In this document: positions 1 to 7,217 of the stretch, one piece after another | How positions within the stretch are numbered: position 1 is the first letter of the stretch | Layout: the number at the start of each line of letters is the position of its first letter | Assembly (NCBI RefSeq): GCF_001426405.1 | Contig: NZ_LMEP01000026.1 | Coordinates: 42,373 to 106,372 of the forward strand | Origin: Streptomyces sp. Root1304 | GTDB lineage: Bacteria > Actinomycetota > Actinomycetes > Streptomycetales > Streptomycetaceae | Reading direction: 5' to 3' | DNA: 64,000 nt | Notes under the pieces: generated by a model | Databases searched by the model: none | The model's input: only the letters and a program-made list of their open reading frames with translations | What the model was told of the DNA's origin: nothing | Made by a program: the position numbers and the translations under genes

Positions 1-2066
1 CCGAGGCCTTCGCCTCCTGGACCCGGCTCCACACCGGGCACGGCGGCAACGCCGTACGCGGCTGGGCCGCCTGGCTCGGCCCCGAACAGCCCCCGCCCCG
101 CACCCCCGCGACCTCCCGCGTCCCGCGCCGCGACGACGAACTCCTGCGCGCCTTCCGGGCCGGCGCCTCACCCGGGGCGCTCCGTCTTGCCGTCCACCTC
201 GCGGCCGCCCCGCTGACCCTGCCCGTCATGCAGCTCGTCCAGCGCGCCATGCTGCCCGACACCGGGCCCATGGAGCTGGCCGAGGTCCTGCTCAGCGGCC
301 TCCTGAGACGGCTCCCCGGCCCCACCCCCTACCCCTGCTTCAGCTATCCGCCCGGCATCCAGCAGCACTTCCTCGGCTCGCTCGACCCCAGCGCCGCCGC
401 CCTCGTCCTCAAGCACTGCTCCGCGTACGTGGAGCGCAATTTCGGCCAGGGCATGCGCAACTTCCCGGCGCTCGCGGCCGCCCGCCTCTCGGGGGCCGAC
501 GCCGGGGCCGCCGCCGAGCAGGAGGCGGCCCGGGGGACCGGCCGCGCCGGGCTCCCCGAGGAGACCGACGAACCGCTCGGTCCCGAAGGCGCCGAGACCG
601 AACTCTTCGCCCGCATCCCCGCGCGCGTGCTCCGCTTCTACCACCCCGACCTGGTCACGCCCGACCCGCTCACCGAGGCCCGCCGCCTCCTCGACCAGGG
701 CCGGGGCCAGTCCGACCCGACCCTCCTCGCCGGTGCCCGCGAACGCGCCGAGGCCGCCCTCCCCGACGAACCCGTCGAGGCCCGGATCGTCCTCGCCCGC
801 GCCCTGTACGCCGAGGCCGGCACCGCCGCCGCCCGGCGCACCGGCCGCCGCCCCGCACTCCTCGACCAGGCCGCCGAGACGCTGGTACGGGCCGGGGAAC
901 TCGCCAGGACCGGCGACGAGGCCTGGGCCGAGGCCCGGCTGGAACTCGCCGTCGTCCACCACGCGCTGTGGCGCGACACCGACGAACCCGGCCACCTCGA
1001 CGCGGCCCTCACCGCCCTCGACGGAGACGCCGAGAGCTGGCCCGCGACCGCCCGCCACACCCTCCACCTGCGGCGCGGCCGGCTCCTCCTCGCCCGGGGC
1101 GAGGGCGAGGCGGCGGCGGACGAACTCGGCGCCGCCCTCACCCTCCACGAGAGCGCCGCCGCCTTCCTCGACCTCGCCGACGCCCTGCACCTCGCCGAGG
1201 CCGAACCGGGCCGCGTCCGCCGCGTCCTCGACCGCGCCGAACCCCTCCTCGGCGACGCCCGCGCGCTCCGGCTCCGCTTCACCACCGCCCGCGCCCGCCT
1301 GTACGACACCGAAGGCGACGGGACCGCGGCCGACGCGGCGTACGAGGAGGCCACCCTGCTCGCCCCCGCCGACAGCGAACAGCGCGGCCCGCTCCTGCTC
1401 ACCTGGGGCGGATCGCTGCTGCGGCGCGCCGCGGCCGACACCGGCACCGCGCCCGTCGACCGGGCCGAGGGAGTCCTGCGCGAGGCCCTCACCCGGCTGC
1501 CCGTCGGGGCGCCCGAGCGGGCCAGGGCGCGCACGCTGATCGGCAGCGTCCTCGCGCTCCGCTTCCACCGCGCCGGGTTCCTCCCCGACCTCTTCGAGAG
1601 CCGCCACCTCCTCGAACAGGCACTGCGGGGCGCCCCCGACCCGGGGGACCGGGCCGAGGTGTGGCTGCAACTCGGCCGGGTCCGGCTCGAACTGGCCGAG
1701 GTGGCGCGCGACGGGGTGATCGGCGACGCCCTCACCGCCTACCGCAACGCCGCCGAGGACTCCCGCACCGCCCACGGCGAGGACCCGGGCACGGTCACCG
1801 GCGCCCGCGCGTTGCACGCACAGGGAGCGGTCCTGTGGCTGATGGGCCGTCCGGTACGGGCCAGGGCCGTGCTGCGGGCGGCGACCGAGCAGTGGCGACG
1901 GCTCACGGGGCGGCTCGTGGAGGTGGACTGGGAGGACGTGGAGCGCACCAGGGCGCTGCTGAGAGAGGTGGAGGGAGCGGCGGGTGAGGCTCCCGGGGCG
2001 CTCTCCGTCGACGCGCGGCGCCGGATCGCGCCGCCCTGGTGGACCTGGAGCGGCACCAACGGATGA
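1..2066 (+). CDS. SAV_2336-type protein of an Fxs-like locus (5' partial)
   Basis: The reading frame is already open at position 3, so the true start lies outside the window and only the last 687 residues are seen. The visible N-terminal part, with motifs such as FRAGASPGALRLAVHLAAAP and LAEVLLSGLLRR, matches what I remember of the actinobacterial SAV_2336 N-terminal-domain family. Those proteins have a vWA-like N-terminus followed by a helical region. The rest is alpha-helical, Ala/Leu/Arg-rich and TPR-like (several helix pairs containing LA/AR repeats, about window residues 240-640). Its molecular function is unknown. Members commonly sit beside FxSxx-COOH peptide systems, and here a precursor-like peptide begins 137 bp downstream on the same strand. 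It is probably a structural or signalling partner of the downstream modification genes. Confidence 0.8.
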   Translation, partial: EAFASWTRLHTGHGGNAVRGWAAWLGPEQPPPRTPATSRVPRRDDELLRAFRAGASPGALRLAVHLAAAPLTLPVMQLVQRAMLPDTGPMELAEVLLSGLLRRLPGPTPYPCFSYPPGIQQHFLGSLDPSAAALVLKHCSAYVERNFGQGMRNFPALAAARLSGADAGAAAEQEAARGTGRAGLPEETDEPLGPEGAETELFARIPARVLRFYHPDLVTPDPLTEARRLLDQGRGQSDPTLLAGARERAEAALPDEPVEARIVLARALYAEAGTAAARRTGRRPALLDQAAETLVRAGELARTGDEAWAEARLELAVVHHALWRDTDEPGHLDAALTALDGDAESWPATARHTLHLRRGRLLLARGEGEAAADELGAALTLHESAAAFLDLADALHLAEAEPGRVRRVLDRAEPLLGDARALRLRFTTARARLYDTEGDGTAADAAYEEATLLAPADSEQRGPLLLTWGGSLLRRAAADTGTAPVDRAEGVLREALTRLPVGAPERARARTLIGSVLALRFHRAGFLPDLFESRHLLEQALRGAPDPGDRAEVWLQLGRVRLELAEVARDGVIGDALTAYRNAAEDSRTAHGEDPGTVTGARALHAQGAVLWLMGRPVRARAVLRAATEQWRRLTGRLVEVDWEDVERTRALLREVEGAAGEAPGALSVDARRRIAPPWWTWSGTNG

Positions 2067-2203
2067 GCTTCTGACGATCGGCCGGATAACGGGGGCGTGA
2101 ATGGGCGCAGTTGAATCGAATGGGTTTCCGGTCTCCCGGGGTCGGGAAGAACCGCTGCGCCGCTACGACCGTGGGGGACAGCGTCGGTGAGGAGGAGCCG
2201 AGA

Positions 2204-2401
2204 GTGTTCGAGCGTACGGAGTGGGCGACCGGTGTCGGCCGGGGTGCCCGCCGGTCTCCGCGTCTCCCCGATCTCGCGGCCGTTGACCTGCGGACCTTGC
2301 GCGTCAGCAACGACGCCGTCCTCGGCGAGGCGGTCGAGAGAGTCCTGCGCGATCCCTCGGACCTGGTCGTCTCCTGGCCCGAGGACGCCTTCGTCGACTG
2401 A
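2204..2401 (+). CDS. FxsA-like RiPP precursor peptide lacking the FxSxx C-terminus
   Basis: A 65-aa peptide. The GTG at 2204 was chosen because a perfect GGAGGAG lies at 2191-2197, six bases upstream; longer in-frame starts (2171, 2111) have no ribosome site. The central block LPDLAAVDLRTLR followed by a short Asp/Leu-rich helix and RVLRDPSD resembles the leader region of FxSxx-COOH precursors. Those peptides end in Phe-x-Ser-x-x, which a radical SAM enzyme (FxsB) cross-links into a cyclophane. Here the end is VSWPEDAFVD, with no Phe-x-Ser. An HExxH-type putative beta-hydroxylase follows 141 bp later, and no radical SAM gene is seen. I infer that this is its substrate, with Asp, Trp or Phe near the C-terminus as candidate sites. 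It could instead be a degenerate, unmodified relative. Confidence 0.72.
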   Translation: MFERTEWATGVGRGARRSPRLPDLAAVDLRTLRVSNDAVLGEAVERVLRDPSDLVVSWPEDAFVD

Positions 2402-2420
2402 CGTCCGCCCGGCCCGGACG
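2402..2420 (+). terminator. Small hairpin between precursor and modification gene
   Basis: Immediately after the precursor stop codon, CGTCCG (2402-2407) can pair with CGGACG (2415-2420) across a 7-base loop. There is no T-tract. RiPP operons often have a weak hairpin here that lets more precursor than enzyme be made. The stem is short and GC-rich DNA produces such stems by chance. Confidence 0.3.
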
Positions 2421-2542
2421 CTCCGGCCGGCCGCTCCCCGCACCCGTGCCGACCGCACGATTCCGGCCGAATCCATGGGGCCGAGGCAGGGGATGGGGCC
2501 GGGGTCGAGGCCGGTACCGGTGGCTCGTTCCGGGAGCCGGGA

Positions 2543-4066
2543 GTGATCGCCGCACCGCCGCGCCCCGAGGCCTTCGCCGCCCTGGCCACCACCCGGCCGG
2601 CGCCGGCCGGCGCGTCCTTCCTGCGCCACGGGGCGCACGCCCGCCGCATGCTCCTGCTCAAGGCCCTGCTCGTACGGGTCCGGCGCCACCGCGCGGACGT
2701 GGCGCCCGAGATCCTGCGCGGCTTCCGGACGGCCTGGCGCCTCCTGGAGACGGCCGAGCGCGCCGCCCCGGCGAGCGCCCGCGCCGTCCTCGACTACCCG
2801 ACCACCGGCGCGTGGCTGGCCGCCGCGCTGACCGAGCCGCTGGGCCCCGCCTTCGACCGGCACCTGACCCGTCTGGAACTCGTCGCCGTCACCGCCGCCC
2901 TGCGGGCGGGCCGGCCACTGGACCTGGAGGTCGGGGCCCCCGGCGGTGTGCTCTCGCTGCCGGGCGTGGGAAGCGTCCTGGTGAACCCGGAGGGTGCGGC
3001 GGACGCGGGACCGGTCCCGGGCTCCGGCGCGGGACCGTACGCGGCCCGGGGCACGCACGCGCACGCGCACCCGGCTCGGGACGCGCACCCGGGCGCGTAC
3101 ACGGACGCCCACCCGGACCCGAGCCCGGACCGGACCCCCGGCGGGAACCCGAACCCGACCCCCTCCGGCCCCACCGTCGACCCGACCCCCACCGTCGACC
3201 CGACCCCCACCGTCAACCCCACTGCCACCCCCACCCCCACCGTCCACCTCACCTCGCGTTCCCACGTCGTCCGTGTCCGCGCCGACTCCGCCCCCGGCGC
3301 CACCGTCGCCCTCCTCCGGCGCGAAGACGCCCGTACCGGGGCCGTGGCAGGCACCGGTCCCGGCTGGCGCGGGCTGCGCGCCCTCCCCGGTGGAGCCGCC
3401 CGGCTGGAGGACCTGGACCCGTACCGCGTGCCGCCCGGCGGGGTGGGCACCCCCGCCCGCGTCGCGGCCGAGCGCCCGGACGTCGACCACGCCACCTGGG
3501 CCGGGCACTGGCGGGCGGCCGGGGAACTGCTGCGGCGGACCGACCGCGAGCGGGCGGCGGAGGTCGGGCACACGGTCGGCGCGCTCGTACCGCTGCGCCC
3601 GCAGGGGCCGCGCTCCGTCGGCGCCACCCTGAGCGTCGCGCCCGGAGCCGTCCTCATGACGCCCTCGGCAGGCCCGTACGACATGGCGGAGACGCTCGTC
3701 CACGAGCTGCACCACAGCAAGCTCTCCACCCTCCACGAACTCGTCCCGCTCTACCGGCCGGGCCGGGCCGCGCTGTACCGGGTCGGCTGGCGCACCGACG
3801 CCCGACCGGTCGCCGGTGTCTTCCAAGGCGCGTACGCCCACCTGGCCTTGGCCGACCTGTGGCGGAGGGCGAGGGACGCACCCGGCGTCCCGGGGGCGTG
3901 GAGCGCGCGGGCCGTGCAGCAGTTCGACCATGTCCACGATCAGGTGGGTGAAGCGCTCGCGATGCTGCTTGAATCCGATGAACTGACCAATGAGGGGCGG
4001 GAGTTCGCCCGGCAAATGAGGCAGCTCCATGCGAGCCTCGGCGCGAGCCCCACGGCCCGTGGGTAA
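2543..4066 (+). CDS. HExxH-type putative peptide beta-hydroxylase
   Basis: A 507-aa protein starting at GTG 2543. It carries the HELHH motif (residues 387-391) inside DMAETLVHELHHSK, and a downstream GAYAHLALADLW with His433 as likely third metal ligand. This arrangement typifies the alpha-ketoglutarate-dependent HExxH proteins (aKG-HExxH) of Fxs-type loci, formerly called HEXXH-motif putative peptide modification proteins. Known family members hydroxylate beta-carbons of RiPP residues; that activity is inferred here. An unusual feature is a disordered insert at about residues 146-236, rich in His-Ala, Asp-Pro and Thr-Pro, built partly from an 18-bp tandem repeat (3172-3207) encoding VDPTPT-like units. 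It lies between the precursor and the TIR/NB-ARC/TPR gene on the same strand and is probably co-transcribed with them. Confidence 0.82.
   Translation: MIAAPPRPEAFAALATTRPAPAGASFLRHGAHARRMLLLKALLVRVRRHRADVAPEILRGFRTAWRLLETAERAAPASARAVLDYPTTGAWLAAALTEPLGPAFDRHLTRLELVAVTAALRAGRPLDLEVGAPGGVLSLPGVGSVLVNPEGAADAGPVPGSGAGPYAARGTHAHAHPARDAHPGAYTDAHPDPSPDRTPGGNPNPTPSGPTVDPTPTVDPTPTVNPTATPTPTVHLTSRSHVVRVRADSAPGATVALLRREDARTGAVAGTGPGWRGLRALPGGAARLEDLDPYRVPPGGVGTPARVAAERPDVDHATWAGHWRAAGELLRRTDRERAAEVGHTVGALVPLRPQGPRSVGATLSVAPGAVLMTPSAGPYDMAETLVHELHHSKLSTLHELVPLYRPGRAALYRVGWRTDARPVAGVFQGAYAHLALADLWRRARDAPGVPGAWSARAVQQFDHVHDQVGEALAMLLESDELTNEGREFARQMRQLHASLGASPTARG
3172..3207 (+). repeat. 18-bp tandem repeat inside the HExxH gene
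   Basis: Two exact copies of an 18-bp unit beginning CACCGTCGACCCGACCCC lie head to tail, followed by a degenerate third copy up to about 3245. The unit is a multiple of three, so copy-number change would lengthen or shorten the Thr/Val/Asp/Pro linker without a frameshift. Confidence 0.8.
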
Positions 4067-4124
4067 CACTGTGCCCACGGCACATGACACTGCGTTGCGC
4101 GTGAGCGGGACGGGAGACGTACAG

Positions 4125-7100
4125 ATGGCGGAACAGCGGTCGGGCGGGGGCACGGAGAGCCACGGGGGCAGAGCCGCTCCCGAACACGTCCTGGTGGTCT
4201 TCCCCGGATACCACCGCCCCTGGGCGGCCTGGATCAACCAGCGCCTGGAGGCCCACGGCGTGCGCGCCACGCTCCAGCGGTGGGACCCGCCCCGCGAAGT
4301 CCCCCTGGAGGACTCCCTCGGGGACCTCCTGCTCGCCCGGGGCCAGGTCCTCCTCGTCCTCAACGACTGGTTCTTCGAGCTGGGCCCCCGGCCGGCCGGC
4401 GAATGGAACGACGTCCTGCGCGGCTTCGTCGCCGCGCACGCCGACCGCTTCGCCGCCGTCAACCTCACCAACCGGCCCCTGCTCCCCTCCACCGCCGTCC
4501 TCGAACCCGTCAGCCTCTGGGGCGTCGGCGAGGAGGAGGCGGAGGCGCGCCTCCTCAGCCGGCTCGCCATCGAACCCCGCAGGTCGCCGGGGCGCCGCAT
4601 CCCGGCCGCCTCGCTCGCCCGCTACCCGGACAACCCGCCGGAGATCTGGGGCGACATCCCCCGCCGCAACGCCCGGTTCACCGGCCGTGACGACCTCCTC
4701 GGCGAGCTCCAGGAACGGCTCATGGACGCCGAGCGCGGCAGCGCCGCGTGCACCCTGCTCGGCATGTCGGGCATCGGCAAGACACAGATCGCCGCCGAGT
4801 ACGCCCACCGCTTCAGCCCCGACTACGACGTCATCTGGTGGGTCAACTCCGACGACCGCAACGTCCAGCGCGACCGCCTCGGCGAACTCGCCGTGAAGCT
4901 CGCCCTGCCCACCGGCAGCGAGCCCGGCGAACGCATCCGGGCCGTCCGCGAAGCCCTCCGCCGCGGCGACCCGCACTCCCGCTGGCTCGTCGTCTTCGAC
5001 GGCTGGGACGACACCGACGGCATCGACGTCATGCTCCCGCAGGGCCCCGGCCACGTCCTCATCACCTCCCGCAACCGCGGCTGGCGCGAGCACACCGACG
5101 TCCTGGAGATCCCCGGCTTCGACCGGCGCGAGTCCACCGGCTACCTGATGCGGCGCGCCCCGCAGATCAACGCGGCCGAGGCCGACGAGGTCGCCGCCGA
5201 GTTCGGGGACGTACCCCTGCCGCTCGTCCAGGCCGCCGCCTGGCTCGGCGAGTCCGGCATGGAGGCCCCCGAGTACCTCCGGATGGTCCGCGACGGACGG
5301 CTGTCCACCGTCGACGAGCCCTCGGCCGGCGACGGCATGCCCAACGCCTCCCTCACCTCCTGGTCGATACTGATCAACCGGCTCCGTCGCGCCCAGCCGC
5401 AGGCCATCGACATCCTCAGCCTGTGCGCCTCCTTCGCCCCCGGCCGCATCCCCCTCGGCATCGTCCGCGCCTACCCCCAGGCGCAGCTGCCCGAGGACCT
5501 CCGCTGGATGGCCACCGACCTGCCCGCCTGGACCCGCGCCCTCGACACCCTCGTCAACTACTCGGTGCTCACCCGTGAGACCCGGGGGCCCGTGACCACC
5601 GACGAGATCGGCCCCCACCAGGAGTCGATCCACATGCACCGCCTGGTGCACGACATCGTCGCCCGGCTCACCGACGGCGAGCACCGCGACGCCCACCGCA
5701 AGGCCGTCCGTACCCTGCTCGCCGAGGCCGACCCCGGCAACCCCACGGACAGCCGGCACTGGCCCCGCTACTCCGAACTCCTGCCCCACCTGGAACCGTC
5801 CGGCGCGCTCCGCAGCACCGACCCCCGCATCCAGGTCGCCGTCCTCAACTGTCTGCGCTTCTGCGACCGCAGCGGCGAGTACAGGGCGGGCATCCGCCTC
5901 GCCCAGCGCATCCGCCACGAGTGGACCGCCTTCATGGAGCCGCTCGCCCCGCACATGCAGGAACTCACCACCCTCGAAGGCGACATCCTGCGCCGCTACG
6001 GCCGCTTCCGCGAGGCGTACGACCTCGACCTGGCCCAGCGCGAGCGGCTGACCGCCGCCGGGAACACCGACCAGCTCGGCGAACTCCAGTCGAAGATCTC
6101 CATCGCCCGGGACCTGCGCTTCCTCGGCCAGTACCAGGAGTCGGAGCTCCTCCAGCGCGAAGCGCTCGCCGAGGCCCGCAGCCTGCTCGGCGAGACCCAG
6201 TTCCTCACCCTCGTCGCCCGCCACAACCTCGGCGTGGTGCTGCGCATGCTGGGCCGCTACCAGGAGGCGTACGAGCAGGACGCCGACACCCTCTCCCGCT
6301 GCGAGAGCGTGCTGCGCCCCCACCACGCCTCCACGCTCAACTCCAACAACGCCGTCGCGCAGGACCTGCGCCTGCTCGGCCGCTACCGCGAGGCGCTCGG
6401 CCGCCAGGAGGCCAACGTCCGGCTGCACGTGCGCATCCTGGGCCCCCAGCACCTCCACACCCTCTACGCGCACAGCCAGCTGGCGCTGTGCCGCCGCCGC
6501 GAGGGCGGCTTCCAGCAGGACATCGGCGCGATGATGGCGACCGTCCTGGAACACCTGGAGCAGGCCTACGGACGCGACCACTACGTGACGCTGTCGGCCG
6601 TCACCAACTACGCCAACTTCCTCCGCGAGCACGGCGACCTCGACCTGGCCAGGGAACTCATCACCGAGGCGGAGGCCGGCTACCGCGCCCTCCTCGGCCC
6701 CGCCCACCCGGTCTCCACCGGCGTCCTCGCCAACACCGCCCTCGTCATGCAGGCCTCCGGTGAGCGGTCCGCGGCCCTCACCATGCTGGAGTCCGCGCTC
6801 GCCGGGCTCACCGCCACCCTCGGCTCCGACCACCCCTGGGTGTTCGGCTGCGCCCTGAACACCACCGCCGCCCGCAACTTCAACGGCCGGGTGTACGAGG
6901 CCGCCGAGCTGAGCCGCGACACCCTCCGCAGGGCCCGGCACGTCCTCGGCAACGAGCACCCGCTGACCCTCTCCTGCCAGGTCGCCCTGGCCACCGACCT
7001 CCGCGGGCTGCGCGAGACCGAGGAGGCGGCGAAGCTGGAGGAGGACGCCCTGCTCACCCTCACCAGGACGCTCGGCGCCCAGCACCCGCACACCCTCTCC

Positions 7101-7148
7101 GCCCGCCAGCGCAACCGTCCGTACTGGGACTTCGAGGCCAACCTCTGA
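4125..7148 (+). CDS. TIR-like/NB-ARC/TPR protein of the Fxs-type system
   Basis: A 1007-aa multidomain protein. ATG 4125 was chosen because GGGAG lies about eight bases upstream; the earlier in-frame ATG at 4029 overlaps the previous gene and has no site. The N-terminus (about residues 1-150) resembles the TIR-like domain of FxsC/FxsT proteins, with VLVVFPGYHRPWAAWINQRL and LLVLNDWFFELG. Next comes a STAND-type NB-ARC ATPase with P-loop GMSGIGKT at residues 213-220, a Walker B-like WLVVFDGWDD and a sensor-like LITSRNRGW. The second half (about 580-960) consists of tetratricopeptide repeats with LGRYQEA/LGRYREA signatures. I recognise it as an FxSxx-COOH-system TPR protein. Signalling or immune roles are suggested by NLR-like architecture, but the family's function is unproven. 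It ends the locus at a strong terminator. Confidence 0.85.
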   Translation: MAEQRSGGGTESHGGRAAPEHVLVVFPGYHRPWAAWINQRLEAHGVRATLQRWDPPREVPLEDSLGDLLLARGQVLLVLNDWFFELGPRPAGEWNDVLRGFVAAHADRFAAVNLTNRPLLPSTAVLEPVSLWGVGEEEAEARLLSRLAIEPRRSPGRRIPAASLARYPDNPPEIWGDIPRRNARFTGRDDLLGELQERLMDAERGSAACTLLGMSGIGKTQIAAEYAHRFSPDYDVIWWVNSDDRNVQRDRLGELAVKLALPTGSEPGERIRAVREALRRGDPHSRWLVVFDGWDDTDGIDVMLPQGPGHVLITSRNRGWREHTDVLEIPGFDRRESTGYLMRRAPQINAAEADEVAAEFGDVPLPLVQAAAWLGESGMEAPEYLRMVRDGRLSTVDEPSAGDGMPNASLTSWSILINRLRRAQPQAIDILSLCASFAPGRIPLGIVRAYPQAQLPEDLRWMATDLPAWTRALDTLVNYSVLTRETRGPVTTDEIGPHQESIHMHRLVHDIVARLTDGEHRDAHRKAVRTLLAEADPGNPTDSRHWPRYSELLPHLEPSGALRSTDPRIQVAVLNCLRFCDRSGEYRAGIRLAQRIRHEWTAFMEPLAPHMQELTTLEGDILRRYGRFREAYDLDLAQRERLTAAGNTDQLGELQSKISIARDLRFLGQYQESELLQREALAEARSLLGETQFLTLVARHNLGVVLRMLGRYQEAYEQDADTLSRCESVLRPHHASTLNSNNAVAQDLRLLGRYREALGRQEANVRLHVRILGPQHLHTLYAHSQLALCRRREGGFQQDIGAMMATVLEHLEQAYGRDHYVTLSAVTNYANFLREHGDLDLARELITEAEAGYRALLGPAHPVSTGVLANTALVMQASGERSAALTMLESALAGLTATLGSDHPWVFGCALNTTAARNFNGRVYEAAELSRDTLRRARHVLGNEHPLTLSCQVALATDLRGLRETEEAAKLEEDALLTLTRTLGAQHPHTLSARQRNRPYWDFEANL

Positions 7149-7166
7149 CGTCCCCCCGGACACGCC

Positions 7167-7201
7167 GGAGGCCCGGCACCCCCTCGGGGTGCCGGGCCTC
7201 C
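7167..7201. terminator. Bidirectional terminator between convergent genes
   Basis: A perfect 16-bp stem: 7167-7182 pairs with 7186-7201 across the loop CTC. It sits between the stop of the TPR gene (+, 7148) and the stop of kgd (-, 7218), so it can serve both directions. Confidence 0.9.
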
Positions 7202-7217
7202 TCACGCGGTACGACGA

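Noticed and set aside
2111..2203. A longer version of the precursor peptide starting at 2111 or 2171
   Set aside because: These starts lack ribosome sites, while GTG 2204 has a perfect GGAGGAG at the right distance.
3654..7205. A long minus-strand frame opposite the TIR/NB-ARC/TPR gene
   Set aside because: Low-complexity Gly/Val/Glu translation, no ribosome site, and the plus strand codes a recognisable protein.
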